The position numbers and the translations under genes were made by a program. Below, piece by piece: positions 23,753 to 36,573 of a stretch of DNA of 64,000 nucleotides. The notes below the pieces were generated by a model, which made no database searches, was not told where the DNA came from, and saw only the letters and a program-made list of their open reading frames with translations. Within the stretch, counting starts at the first letter, position 1, and each line of letters opens with the position of its first letter. The stretch is from Stemphylium vesicarium (lineage: Eukaryota; Ascomycota; Dothideomycetes; Pleosporales; Pleosporaceae). The DNA lies in the NCBI GenBank assembly GCA_004380135.1, contig QXCR01000019.1, forward strand, positions 1 through 64,000, given 5' to 3'.

Positions 23753-24255
23753 TTACACACCATATCTAAACTCGCGCACTTTCTTCTGATAGTACCAAGT
23801 CGCCAGCGCTCCGGTGGCTCCCAATGCAATCGGCACAGGCGCGCGTCCACCCGTCTTCACAATTCGTGGTATCGCGGAACCCGCCAACATTATGCTGTTG
23901 CCGAGAGCAAGCTCAGTGCCGTAGTCTTGGTTTTGCTTAATGCGATAGCCTGGCGACTATTAGTAGAAGCATATGCGCAAAGCGCAAGCAGGCTTTTGGA
24001 GGGGCAAGCTTTGCAGCTGCTAGGGCACACTTCGTGCAGGGCCAGAAGCCAGTGGGAGCGGAAACAGACATACCTGCATACGCATAACTCACACCCAATC
24101 CGATGCCTGCCACAAGGCTGGGTGTTGAGCGTGTCCGGAGATAACCCGCTGTTCCTCCGACCGCCACTGCCATTTTGTCAGCATCGTCTATCCGCATCGC
24201 AACTGTCTCATCACTTACACAGGCCTGCTAGTGTGAAAGAAGGGTGCTCCGCCAT
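23753..24255 (-). CDS. TMEM14-family small membrane protein
   Basis: 108-aa protein built from three exons: 24255-24219, 24166-24074, 23949-23753 (introns 52 and 124 nt). Each exon is short, so the gene is easily missed. The protein starts MAEHPSFTLAGLLAV and carries GGTAGYLRTRSTPSLVAG, the conserved TMEM14 (Tmemb_14) block, then YAYAGYRIKQNQDYG and GNSIMLAGSAIPR, ending in YYQKKVREFRYG. Three or four hydrophobic glycine-rich helices, at the family's usual length of about 100-110. Animal relatives are mitochondrial membrane proteins linked to heme or lipid movement; the fungal role is not established. It is convergent with the sulfotransferase-like gene and almost certainly outside the polyketide cluster. 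Confidence 0.88.
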
Positions 24256-24701
24256 GTTTGTCAAGGGATTGTCTGATAGAAGTGAAGGCTTCGATGATGG
24301 GTGCTGATGGGGGGAGGGAGGAAATTCCGGAGGACGCTACTTAGGCGCGGAACAGTCGACAGGGGTCACGGACGTTGCCAAGACATCACACGATCGAGCG
24401 AAGGTCGGACAATATGATCTTAGCGGTTTAAGTGAGCATTAGATTATTTCGATTAACGAGGACTGGGTATCTGGTATCTATGAAAGCCAATAACGACGTG
24501 TGATATACGGAAACATTATGTGTGCGGTGCAGAGAACAATCGTTCGCTTGCCAGCATCGAAAGAGTTGCGCCAAAGATCGGAATGAGGACCGAACGCTCA
24601 TCACCCTTACCCTCACTACTTCAACGTCGGTCAATGGACGCTCGGCGATACCACTTTCCCCGTAAGCTGGAGTTCACAGCTTACATCGGTAATCCCATCG
24701 C
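24256..24701. other. Intergenic, no gene
   Basis: 446 bases between co-oriented minus-strand genes: arrestin 3' UTR and the TMEM14 promoter. Nothing else seen. Confidence 0.55.
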
Positions 24702-26365
24702 TCAAGCCACAACAGAGTGGCTCACGCTGTATCTCGTGGAGGACGGCGCGAAAGCCGAATAGTCAGGAGGCATGTCTTCCCTCGTCCCAACGCTAGTACT
24801 TCTGCTTGCGTCAAAGCTGGTTGGAGGTGCGATACTCCTCGGTGTTAAGATATCCGCGGCGGATCGGAACGCGCTCTCTTCTACACTGCGTGCGCGGGCG
24901 TTTTCAATACCGGTGTCGCTGCCTTCGGCACAGATCTGAATCGGGACCTTGAGATTCATGTTGGAGCTTCCATGACCCGAGAATTGTAGAGCGAGAGCAT
25001 AGGTTCGTGATATCAGGCAGGAGTGGAAGGTTGGGATGAAGTTGCAGGTCATGGGTAGGGTAACCGGTACAAGGATCTGAGCCGTGTAGAAGGTGCCATT
25101 TTTGTAGTCTTTCGATGCGGGTAGGATACCCATTGCGAAAGCTTCCTCAACGTCGTTCGCTATTGAACAGTCACTGATGCCTGAGTCGCGTCTCACAAGG
25201 CTCGACGCGGTGGGGTTGGAAGTAGCATCGTGTTTCTCCCATTGGGCGGAAGCGATGCAAAGGTTGGATAGGGGCACATATTCGGAGTACAAACCTTGCG
25301 CTAGGTCAAACCCAAGGGTCGCTCGCGTGGGCAAGTTTTGTCGTGGTGCCGAGGCGTAGTAAGTCGACACTTTCAATTTGGTCGATAGCGCACCCAGCTT
25401 GGGAGGGAGGTTGGCTTCCTCTGTAGGGTCGAAGCGGAGGACCAGCCTGGCCATGGTAGTGATCGATCTACCTTCGGTGGAACGCGCACCCGGAATCACG
25501 AGCGGTGGTGGCTGGACAGTCTTTGCTGACAGAGTTCCCAGCTTTCCCTTGAACAAACCCTTCTTCACGGTTTTTTGTTGGTGCGGTCGATATTCTAGGT
25601 TGTGATCTATGTTCAGAGGAGGCTCTTCCGAAAAGGCGGGCTTGACGCGGACTTTCTTCATCTTGTCAGCAAGCACCGAAATGCCTTCAGATCCGCGAAT
25701 GTGCGCAATCCTGACTTGAATCCCATAGGTTATTTTGGACATTTCTGGCGCCAAGTCGTCAAGCAATGTGCTACCGAATCCAGCAAGATCGGGATCTCCG
25801 ATGCTTGGTGGCAGTAGCAAGTGCGTGTCGCGAATGTGGTCGGAGACGGTGTTGTGCGAGCAGGCTTTCGGTAGTAGTTGCGATGGGATGGTAAACGTAA
25901 AGGGGAACTTGTATGTCCTCCCCACTTCAAAGACTCTTGGATTCGGAAAGGTTGCTACGTCTACAGGCTGCCTAAGAGTCAAAAACCGGTGCTTTGCCTC
26001 TGTTCGCCCTGTCATAGTCGGTGTAGTCGTCATCCTGTCCACGTAGACTAGGCTAGTCCCTAGATGATGTGAGCTATTGCGTGACTAGACTTAGATAATA
26101 GTGTTTACGTACCAATGAAGGCAATATCAATGTCCTCAAAGGGTGTGTCGTGTTGCGCAGTGATTTTTACTGTGCCTTCGACGGTGTCCATGGAGGAGTA
26201 ACTCGTGACAAACTTGCGCTGACGGTCATTGTCCCCATTGAGGTCAATCTCGATGGTGGGTTGGCCATGGTGAGAGATGTTGCGAACTTTGTAACCAATC
26301 TGGTTTCCCAGTGCCTGCATTCTGTCTGGGTACACGATGGCGGATGCGCCTGAGGAAGAAGGCAT
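24702..26365 (-). CDS. Alpha-arrestin-like trafficking adaptor
   Basis: 532-aa protein. Exons 26365-26113 and 26047-24702 (intron 65 nt). The N-terminal part has the beta-rich arrestin layout: VRNISHHGQPTIEIDL, a VEGTVKITA strand, then YVDRMTTTPTMTGRTEAKHRFL and PFTFTIPSQLLP. The C-terminal arrestin-like half extends to about residue 450. The tail is low-complexity and contains MPPDY, a PPxY motif of the kind bound by Rsp5/Nedd4 ubiquitin ligases. Expected role: cytosolic adaptor that brings ubiquitin ligase to plasma-membrane transporters. Which transporter is not deducible. It could equally be called an ART/PalF-type protein; the exact subfamily is uncertain. Confidence 0.85.
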
Positions 26366-28059
26366 CTTGAGAGTATCGCGTGCGCCTCAGAACAGGCCAG
26401 CCGAGACAATGAAGAGCTAAGGTCCTAGGAAAAGGTGGGGGAGATAAGGTGTCTTGGATGCGGAGAAGCTGAGAGCTGGGGTAGTGCAAACAGGAAACGA
26501 TCAGACTAGTCTGGGGGGTGGCGAGTGAAGATAAGAAGCTGTTGGACTCGCAGGGCTTGAAAACGGGCTGGACCTACGGTGATCTTATACATGTGATGCA
26601 CATGCACCCTGGCTTGACTCATCCACAAGCGGCACAATGGGTGATGAGAGGGTTGCAGGCTGCATGTGGATGATGCGCTGAGAGATGGGCTTGCTTTGCC
26701 GTCGGATACGCGGGGGAGTCACCCATTACGAACCACGCCCTTTGTGCCGATAGCGCGACGCGCTAGATCTGAATGGCTCTTACAGTTTTGGCAATTTTCT
26801 GGAAGCTGACCGCAAAGTAGCATCTATGCCCACTCCATTGACGGTCTCGAATGCGTCTTTTACAGGCTTACTGATGGCTTCGTCACCATAGCGTTAGCGC
26901 GCAGCAGCCATGAGTGCCATGGTGGTACTCCGGCGGTCAGTTGAGATTCGTCTTGGCTTGCCCTATGCAGTCTCATACCACAAAACTCCAACAAGCGCGA
27001 CACGTTCCTGGATCCCAATGTTAAGAAATACACAATGAGTGGATACGCTATGTCATTGGGTCCCTGCAAATTTTCAACGTTATGCCGTTAAATGTTAAAG
27101 TCAATAAATATCGCATTTCAACTTGCACCCAACAATCGGAGTCGCCCGATGTTCCTCTGCTAGCAGAATTTTCCAAAGGGTTGAAAAATATTTGTTCAAG
27201 GGGGAAGTTGTGCACTGAAGGTGTGCCTAGTGTCCCGTGTGCGTATCTGCGCCGTCTTTGCTCCAGTCGCTCGACTAGGCATGCATGTCGACGCTCTTCT
27301 GCAAGCGCGTTCGCGATGCTTACGTGTAGGGCGTGAAGGTCAGTTTTGTAGAAGGGCGCCGTCACTAGTCAACATGTCTGTATTGCGGCCACTCATCTGT
27401 ATTGCGGCTACTCAAGAGTGTCAATTAGCGGGCCGATTTCGCTGGCGGCACGGTTCCCGTCTTACACAGGTGATGGCGCGGCATAGGAGCTCATTCCGAC
27501 GTTGATGGTATCCCAAAACGAGTCAGCTGTCCAGCTCCGAAGATTGATGCTTTCCCGGCGCATCGTCCCAGTATGCCGGAAAAGTGTCTTGCGGGCAGGG
27601 AGAGCGTCGTAAGCAGGATTCGTGAGTTAGCATAGACTGTGCTTAGCGATTGAGAATGGCGTCCGCCCTCGATGATGCATGCCGAGATGTGTAGTCGTCG
27701 TATTCCAATCGACGCACGAGGTGTCGATAGCAGTAGGTGGCTGCGGGGTGAAGGGGACACGGGCAGCAGGGGCTATGGCTGCTGTAGCTGTAGCTGTAGC
27801 GAGGCAGCTTCCCGCGAACGTCATGCCCCCATTGCCCGCGCAATTCATGAGCACCATCAAACATGCCCACCCGCTCCGAACAGCACACGTTTCGCATACG
27901 ATAGGGACGAGCTCTCGCTTGCTGGTGTAGAATGACGATAGCATCGTTCCGCTTACTCACCAAGCTTCATTTCCTGCCACCCTGACGGTGCAAACGGCGC
28001 ACAAACGTCTAGTACTCTGTCTGAACCCGCGAGACCACGACGGTAGACTTATAGCCAGC
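26366..28059. other. 1.7-kb intergenic region, no gene found
   Basis: Divergent promoter space between the arrestin (minus) and the next plus-strand gene. Overlapping open frames around 27490-27960 lie on both strands and look compositional. A short GCTGTA-type repeat occurs at about 27779-27799. No RNA gene recognised. Confidence 0.5.
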
Positions 28060-28989
28060 ATGGCCGACAATCTGCCTACGCCACCCGCCTCATCGGCTGC
28101 GCCATCGCAGCACGCTTCGCCCTTGCCGCAACCTCGAAAACACCCGCTGAAGCCTGGTGGTCCGAGGGAGTCGGACTTGATACGATACCTCGATCATGGC
28201 GTCAATCGCATACAGAAACGCGTAGACAATCGTATGACCAACAGGAAGCTGCAGCCCGCACCTGACGAGGAGGAAGGCTACAAGGCGTTTTGGGAAGTCG
28301 CAAAGGACCTCGACGGGCTAGTAGACGTTGTGTGGGTGTCAGCATCTCGTACGTAGCCATACTGTATGCTTGCAAACCGCACTACTGATGCGCAACACGT
28401 AGCGAACCTCCAAATTCCCTACTTGCTCAATCTCGCTGTTCTTACCGCCGATTTTCTTCCCTTGTTCGGGCCAACGACGCGCTCCACCCAGGCCACATTT
28501 CGCCTCGTATCGAAACTCGACTATGCATTTTCTTCGCTGCTTACAGGCCGCGACACTGCTACGGGCGAGTTGTTGCCCGGCTTCGAAGGCGGGCGGACAG
28601 TCACAACGACGGACAAGGTCCGCTTGAAGGGTATTGTTGATCGAACGCGACTGACCGTGGCTCGCGTGACGAGTGGTGAGAGCGTAGTTGGGGACGAGGA
28701 GGATGTTGGGGAAGCAATGGACACGGATACTGAAGGAGAGGGCGAGGCCAGTGGACGTGATGGGACCGTGACATTTGAGGGCTTTGAAGACAACACAGAC
28801 GATGAGGAAGACGACGAGTGGGAAGAGCGTGGCGTTGCCAGTGTGTATGAGAAGACTATCGGCGAGCTAGGCGATGTTCTTGGTGGTCCACCGATCGGCA
28901 TCATTACAGACGACTGGGATGTCAACCGAACAGAGCAGCAGAAAAGTGGTGGTGGCTTTGTAGAGTCTGGAGGTGAAGTCAACATGTGA
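28060..28989 (+). CDS. Conserved-looking fungal protein of unknown function
   Basis: 291 aa. Exons 28060-28348 and 28403-28989 (intron 54 nt, splicing to SASPNLQIPYLLNL). After a proline/serine-rich N terminus there is a compact helical domain, about residues 35-190: LIRYLDHGVNRIQKR, KAFWEVAKDLDGLVDVVW, LPLFGPTTRSTQATFRLVSKLD. It ends in a strongly acidic segment (about 205-265). I do not recognise a named family. The regular codon use, clean intron and domain-plus-acidic-tail architecture make it a real gene. No signal peptide or membrane segment. The helical domain might mediate protein-protein contacts. Confidence 0.75.
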
Positions 28990-29592
28990 GTTGGTTAAGG
29001 ATATCTAGATGCGACCTTTCTCCAGTTGCTGGACGCATATCACTCGTGGAGCTGATGACCACGCCCAGGAGCGTCGTAGGTCTTTCCTGAAGTTGCTCTT
29101 ATCTTTTCCATCACGTCTTGTCAACTCCTGTCATTCGAAGACTCTCACCATCTCAAGTGGTTCCAGACAGCGTGCTGGTCATGACTGCTTACACATCATT
29201 TCTCCAAGAGCTGTGATCGCACTGTGATGCAGATGGTACAGACAAGCAAGAGCAGTGATTTTGGATGGGCTGCACCCGGTGATGCACATGGCCCGCTCGG
29301 AAGAGACTCTAATGTTCACCAACCAGGGCGTTGGCGGCGAGGGACAGGGAAAGAGGGCCCGAGAGTGCCTGCCTCGACGACAAGTCCACCATGTACGTCA
29401 CGCGATAACGCCCGCGCTTGACAAACGCAGCCCTTACCCCGGACCCCACCACGCTCAACGCGTCCTGTGCGGCATCCGCGAACACGTTGTTGATGACGAG
29501 AAACTGATCAATTGCTTCATACTCTTATCCACACAGTCACCTGGGACATCATGTACTAGTACTTGTCACCCTTTCTCCTTCCCCTGCCAAGC
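28990..29592. other. Intergenic, no gene
   Basis: 603 bases between tandem genes. It holds the promoter of the next gene. Open frames here are short and unremarkable. Confidence 0.55.
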
Positions 29593-32587
29593 ATGCCTAC
29601 CTACCTCGCGCGCGGCGTGTCCGCACATCTAGGCGCAATGCCTCTCGCCGACGCTGTTTCGCAAAACATCATCCTGCGGAAGGGCGAGGCGGCCAAACAG
29701 CAGTCTGACACAGCCGAGATCCAGCTGCGGGGCAGCAAAATGCTCAAAGAGGTGCCGGTGCCCTTTCCTGGCGACGAAGAGCAGTACCGTCTCAACTGGC
29801 TAGGCAATGCGCCCTTCATGCAAGTCCAGGCCGGCGAAGACTTGTTTGGCGGCACTGGTTCGTACATTGAGCCCGCGCAGTGAGACCACAGCTAACCTTC
29901 ATCGCGCAGACCCAACGACCACTCCGGAGGCCAAAGCGCTCGTTCTTCACGTCAATCTCTCCGACAGGACCTACGTGTCTGGTCTTCAGAATCAGAAGAC
30001 CTCACTCAAAATCGACGTTTTCTTCAACGGACAGCTTTCTAGCTGCTGGTTTATGTCTACACACGATTTAAAGTCCGGTGTCAGGGGACACCATCAAGTC
30101 TTTGCCGGTACTAGGGTCGACTTTCTAGCTGAGCGGCCATGGATCATTCTTCCACCGGGGGTAGCGCCGGACGGGAGTCTAAGAAGAGGTACCGTGCCCG
30201 TCTCAGTGGAGCAGAGGTGGCAGGACATCTGTGAGGCTCTGCAGGCAGAGGCGCGCGAGCGAGGCACAAATTCAGAGGGCGAAGTTCCACCCACTGCCAA
30301 ATTCCTGGACGCACTCGCCACCATGCACATGCCAGATCGGGTACGAGACATGCAGAGACCGGCCGGAAGCGCTTTCGGTACCATCGACATTGTCATCACC
30401 GCTGGAGAGGGTAAGAAGCTCACGAGCGGCGTTGGCTATCTGAAGGCGCCGAAGCGGATGTTGGACGAAAACTTTCCACTCGTGGCAGGGGTTGACAGTG
30501 CAACAACCAATCCACGCCCAGATTGGCTTCAACGTGACGAAGTTGACACTGGCCACCACCATAATGAGCCCAGCCCCGAACTTGTTGATGTGGATGCTGA
30601 GGGTGACAGTGATCCTGAGCACGATTTACCGTTGAAGAGGCAGGCTCTAATGTCTAGCGGCCCTTCGACGCAGCAAACTGGGGACACATCCGATTCGCAA
30701 CCTTGTATCACCAGCCAACCGAAATTGCAAGTTCCCAAAACCCAACCTGGCAGCTCGTCCTTCACACCAACATCTGGTCAGCATACTGTGTCACCCCCCT
30801 CAAAGTTGGCACCGAGCGGAAATCCAATTAACATGCCGCCCTCCCCTGAGTTCGGTCGCGAGCATCTGCAGCACCAAGATAAGAACGATGTGAAGTGCAG
30901 ACCACCAGATGGCACTCAACCACGTGTCATCAGCGAAAACGAATTGCATTCGGACCCTTTTCTCAAGATGCAAACGCCCCAGATGTACTCCTCTGGCTGC
31001 GACCACCGGACCAGGCAGCGTGTAGGTGGATCTGCTTCTAGTCATGCGAACTATCAAATACCCTTGTCAAGCGCCGCATCGCATTCTAGTCCATCCGACC
31101 GCTTCTCTATAAACTTTCCTGGCCCGAGCCATTACTCCATGTTTCCTTTCGCGGAGAGGACTGGCGTCGATCTGGCGCGATATGAATCTGGCGCGTACAC
31201 AACTCCCTTCTCTGCTACTGAGCGAACACATCGTGGCTCTTTCAGTATCCACTCCTCGTCTCCAGGTTACCATCCGCTTGGATCGGGCACTCTATTTTCG
31301 GGAAGGCCCGGCCATCCCTCATCCGTTCCAACTATGTTACCAAATCCTTTGGGTCAATACGGTAATGGCTCACCACTCCTGCCTTTCCCGCAATTCAAGT
31401 ACCGGCCGGTAGGACCTTTGCCTCCTGCTGCTCTATACTCGGTACCCACGAAGCCGAAGCGCAGCATTTCCCCCCAAAAGAGCCGCGTCACGATGGAAGC
31501 GAAGCGAAACGAGGGCAGCGCTTTGGTCAGCAGAGTCGTGATATTCGGGCAAGATAAGTCTATCCTAGTCGACCGCCAATGGAGTCCTCCAAGGCGTATC
31601 TATGTTGGACTGAAAGATCATCAAAGGGTCGGAGCTCTGTGCGATTCATCGGAAGACGTTGAGAACGCCCCTAGCCCAGCAAAGCATGAGAGAATGTCTA
31701 CCGACCTTTGCGAATCAGGGAAGATTGCGGACAGCACGAGTGTTTCATCGGCCATATTGCCAGCGGGACATGCCAATGCTGCTCCCTCAAGCACAGTCGA
31801 TGGACAAGACACATCGATAATGGACAGTTTTCACGATCCTGGAGAGTCAAAGAGAAGCTCTGCGCGCGTTGTAAAACAGATACCTGCACGTAGAACATCA
31901 TCATGGAACAGCATCCGGGGAGTGCAAGGCCCGAAGGCGAATTTGTTCTGGTTTGAAGACCCAGAAGAGATATTGCGCGAAGCATCAGCCCGACAAAGAC
32001 GGTCCCGCTCACCCAACAAACGCCACAACAGCCCTGCCGTAGCGCCACAGGCTATCCTGAATGAGAAGCCTTTTCCGGATTCCAACTTGTTGACAGGTGT
32101 TACATCGTCCCCTCTCTCAAGTCTGCACACAACCCCCGAGCCAGATGTAGATCCTGTGCCAGGCGGCCATCAGTTTAGAAGCATGTCCTCATCAGCGACG
32201 GCTCCTATTTCACAAGCGGATGGCTCTGGCGAGCGCCAGCTCTTTCGCAGCCTCAATCCATTGACTAGAACCCCGTCTCCGGAAAAGCGGCATTCAACGA
32301 CTGTCGCTCCGCGAACTGAACATTATGCTAAATCCATGCCCCAGTCATCGGTATCTAAGAAACGCAAAGCTCCGCATCGCACAGTCACCAAAGAGCCTCG
32401 CAGTCCCAACCGTTTGAAAACATGTGACAACCCTGTGCTGAACCGGAATTGTGTCATTGCCTATGCGGAAAGCAAGAATAGAGACGAAAACCAAGGCATT
32501 CTGAGGCAAGTCAGAAGCGAGAGGCAAGGGGTGTTTCGAGAGGAATACGTTGTCTTCGCAGCACGGTTCTTTATTGGAGAGCAGTAA
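29593..32587 (+). CDS. Large serine/proline-rich protein with a conserved-looking N-terminal domain
   Basis: 980 aa. Exons 29593-29857 and 29910-32587 (intron 52 nt, splicing to DLFGGTDPTTTPEA). The first 290 residues look folded: RGSKMLKEVPVPFPGDEEQYRLN, ALVLHVNLSDRTYVSG, KIDVFFNGQLSSCWFMS, and a GSAFGTIDIVITAGEG segment. The remaining 690 residues are low-complexity (Ser, Pro, Gln, Arg) with basic patches such as RQRRSRSPNKR and KKRKAPHR that could be nuclear-localisation signals. I do not recognise the family; a chromatin or transcription role would fit the layout but is only a guess. An internal ATG at 29638 is an alternative start. Confidence 0.75.
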
Positions 32588-34402
32588 GTAGTCGAATGGC
32601 ACACGAATTTGAGGGATAAAGATTTTAAAGAGAGAGACACGGTGAGATGCAGGCGAAAATAAGAGTATATACGACATTGTTGGTGTATGTACAAGCTGTT
32701 CCCCGGCTCTTATGCCGTGGCCTCTGGATCAAGGGTGTTAGCTTAAAATCATGTACATCATCTTCGTCCATTTGTGCTGCTATAGTAGCGCCTTCACTTC
32801 TGTCGCACCTCTTTGGCTTTCTCTAAGAGCTGTTCCAGGCTCTCCCTTCTCGTGATCCTTTCCTATGTCGAAATAGTAGGTTCCTCCTCACAACCGTCTT
32901 CTTTCTTTCCATTCTTACTCCATTTTGGCTTCTACCTTTCCTCGCCTTCTTCAGGTACCCCACCAAGATGAATCGTCTTGCTTCGCTTTTGATTGGGGTG
33001 CAATTTGGACTTGGTATCTAGACCTGTGGTCCCAGGGAAAGTCGAGAGCCAAAGAATTTGATTGCGAATCTGCTCTTCGAGACTCCAAATTGTCGTGTGC
33101 ATCCAGAGGATTTTATGCAGGGCCGTGGCCTGGGAGAGTGGCACACCGCTCGGGGTATGCTCAAGACTCAATTCGCCTGGATCTTTGAGCCCGAATTGCC
33201 CCCTGTCAATTTCTTAAAGGACCTGATAGGGGACGCATATAAGTCCTCGCTCTATCATAAACCCCTGCGAAGTATATCGATAGTCGGCGGATCATTTTCG
33301 TCCCAGGGTATGCTTCGACCCATGACTTCAGGGAAGTTGCATAATCGTATGTACCGTCGTGACGAAGCGTAACACGCGTATTCAGCCGACTTGTGCGACG
33401 TGGATAGCGTGGCTTGAGGGGTTCTCAGCAGATCCCAAGCACCTGGATATATCCGTAGGCTCCCGAATTATATTGAACTCCCGAGAATGCAAGTCAGCGC
33501 GATGTTGAAATTTAGGTTTCATAAGGGCCGCGCTGTTGGGATCAGGAAATCTGCTTAGGGATATGCCTACCTACTTACTGAGTATGAAGTTTTCAAACCC
33601 TCTGTACTTTTGACACCAGCGTCGCTTCATGATGCTACAAATCTGTGGCGAGCCTGCGCATCGTAATCCTTTTCCTTGCGAAGCAGAGTCTCAAGATGAC
33701 GAGTCTTGCCCCGCGATGGCGAACGCTAGATCCAACATGGACTAGCGCCCCTCCCCTCCGATCTCCGACCCTAGCATTCCCTCGTTCTCCACCTGCACCT
33801 TATCGCGCGGCAGCTGTATCACCAAGTCTTCTTGGACTGCTTTTGATCTCTCAAACGGTCGTACATGTGTCACGAAACAGGCGCAATTTTAGCCACAAAC
33901 TCTGTCGGCCCTTTCAGCTGTCGACCCCGCATCACAAGAACGACTTGACGAGTTCTGGTTGGCCAACTCTGATAGCTTCACCCTTGGCTCAGAATCGAGC
34001 AACCTGACAGGTTCTTGACCGCAAGGGGGTCTCGGCCAAGACATGCTGGCTGTATTGGGCTGCAGACACCTGGGGTCCTTGTGTCAGATGAGGAGGTCGT
34101 CGTCACTTTGAGGCTGTTCTTTCTTTCCTCCCCCCTTGCATCGCCTTCCTTCGGGCTGCGCGGGCGATCATGAACACGACTGTCGACTTGGATGACTTAG
34201 AGGCGCTCTAGTCATATATAACACCATATGAGGCACGGCACACTCCCGGTCGATAATTGCGGTACCTATGAACTGCATGGAGCCCGAATAGTCTGTGTCA
34301 AAAACCCAAGTGTACTTGCGATCCAGCTCGAATAGTACCTCGACCCCGAATTGCCAGCATCTTCTTTCACTTGTGACTCGTGCAATCTCCCTTGCCATTA
34401 CT
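32588..34402. other. 1.8-kb intergenic region, no supportable gene
   Basis: Between two plus-strand genes. Open frames of up to about 120 codons occur (for example 33058-33372 and 33645-34007), but they lack domain signals and their codon use is not convincing. The last 200 bases are the probable promoter and 5' UTR of the RING gene. Confidence 0.5.
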
Positions 34403-35022
34403 ATGGCAGACAACAGTACCCAGACCGAAGCACCGACAGGTCCAAAAAGCGGCACAATTATTGTCGCCATCATTGTACCATCGGTATTGATTGTCGTCCT
34501 TCTTGCTCTCATTTTCATGTCAGTCTCCGCCTTGTATCGCACTCAAATTTTCGTGTCTGAGCTGACAAGTAGGAATCGCCGCAGAGGCTTCTTCCTCCCA
34601 CGACTGATTCGCGATGAGCTGGTCACCAAAGAGAATCGATGGAAGTCGCGTCAGGAAGAACTAGAGAGCCACATCAAATCACAAGACTTTTACGAATGGA
34701 TGGAGGGCCAAAAAGAAAAGAAGCCAGGCTTTTTTCAAGCCACGGATCCCCTTTGGTAGGTTATTACAATTTTTGTGGACTATGCAGCTTGATCTCATTT
34801 AAATACAGTGCTATCTGCCTCGAGGATTTTTCCGATGATCCGCAGATTCGCGGGCTTCGCTGCTCTCACGCCTATCACTCGCGCTGCCTAGACGAGTGGT
34901 TTACGAGATATAACGAATACTGTCCGTTGTGCCATCGACCGATAATTCCAGGATCGCGCGCATCAAGGAAAAAGGCGCGGGAAGAACCAGAGGCAACGCT
35001 ACCGGTAATGCTCATGGTATGA
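34403..35022 (+). CDS. Membrane-anchored RING-H2 ubiquitin ligase
   Basis: 188 aa. Exons 34403-34755 and 34809-35022 (intron 53 nt). A single transmembrane helix lies at about residues 16-45 (TIIVAIIVPSVLIVVLLALI) with no cleavable signal. A charged linker follows, then a RING-H2 domain at 118-160 beginning CAIC at the exon junction and continuing CSHAYHSRCLDEW and CPLCHRP; that is C3H2C3 ligand order with all eight ligands present. The architecture is that of small ATL/RNF-type E3 ligases of endomembranes. The substrate is unknown. The C terminus is short and basic. Confidence 0.88.
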
Positions 35023-36573
35023 ACGAGAACCTTACAGAACTGGGGAAATTGCCTATCGACTCTGGTACCATTCGCGTCGCCCCTCTGCAGGGAGTAGGTT
35101 GGACACGATGGGTGCTTGCATCCATGAGTAGATCATGTCAAATGGGGACAAAGAGGGCATCGGAATCGCCCCCCAGTCGCTTGGCCTAGAAGGGAGATCG
35201 TCTTTGGAGGAACATGCGTCCCCGTTACACCGATCCAACCACTTATGATGATCAGCGTGCCGGCAGGTAGTCGACGGCTAGGATGGGCGAGCAAGTGGGG
35301 CAGCACAGACCAAGCAGTAGAGACTGTATGCTCTAGCCATCTTGAGGGCACGAGAGCAGAGAGCTCAATATGGTACGATGATGTGGGACAGAGAGCGCTG
35401 ATGGCGGAATGCTTGATGTTGGTGGAGCGGAGCGAGGTATCACTTCAGTGGAAGGCCTCGACGTTGATGCGAGACGGTATTGGTGGCTCTGATAGGGGCG
35501 ATCGCAGTGAACCGACTGCAATAAGTCCTATCTATGTAGGGAAAGTCCATTTCACGCTGTGCAGGGTGCAACAAGAAGCCGGACTCGTGTTCAGAATAAG
35601 CACGTGATATGTGCACATGCAGACCCAGACACATTAAAGAAGCTATCGCATCAACATGCTGGATCCAAAGGGCTCGGTTGAGCATCGGTCTCACGGACAC
35701 CTAAATATTTGAAGAGGAAGGTTGATGCGCATTCAGGTACCGGACACCCACAGGCGGCGGTGATTCTCGTGGGGCCGCTAGCGGGAGCGTCGTTGGCTCC
35801 CGCTCCTACGTGGCATCCACTCTAGCATTGGCACCTCACACAACGCCATCCAGATATGCATACACCAGACACAGAGCGACGGCTTCCCGAGGTTATCGCG
35901 AGAGAAGAGACTGCATTGTTGACTGGACCTTGGTTGGCTAGCCACAAGGCGCGCCGTAACTAGGACGCATGCGGCATGGGGCGGGTCTCAGCAGAATGTC
36001 ACGCCACATTCTGGTGGTCTGATCAATGACCATCTGGGCCCGCCCGAGCCCAGCAGAGGACAGTTTCCGCTTCATTGCTGCACCGAGACACCCGTTCGAG
36101 CCCATTGAGCTTTTCTCGCCTTCTAGCTTTTCTCTGCACCTGCAACTCCCGATTCTGCAGCTGTGCTTCACCCTGGCCAGTCGGAATATCAAACGCAGAC
36201 GAGCCGTAGCCGCGCAACGCTATAGACACCGCCTGCAAACCACCTGCGACTACTGCCAAGTCCCTTCCTTTACTCTTACTCACCATCTTTAAGCATTCCT
36301 TGTTCCGGAGGGCAACCAAGGCACCCCTCCTTACACTATTCTTGGTCTCACATCCTATCCTTCTACATATCTCGAGAAGCGACTGCTCCTCTCCCTGGAC
36401 CTTGACAAAAGCGAAGGGAGTCCCCGCGCTTATATCCTCGACCCGCACCCGGCCCTGCTCCTGCATGTTGGCGGCTAGTCTCACAGTGGCTTGGCCAGAG
36501 CACCCCTAGCGATTGTATCTCCTGATCAACGCGTGAGCTCTTTCGTGCAACAACCCACCGACTGACCGTCACT
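35023..36573. other. Intergenic, leader of the bHLH gene
   Basis: 1.55 kb without a supportable gene. The region from about 36050 is pyrimidine-rich and looks like a long 5' UTR of the bHLH factor. Overlapping frames at 36023-36484 on both strands are judged incidental. Confidence 0.5.

Noticed and set aside
36023..36484. Overlapping open frames on both strands before the bHLH gene
   Set aside because: Best explained as the leader region of the bHLH transcript. No family features on either strand.
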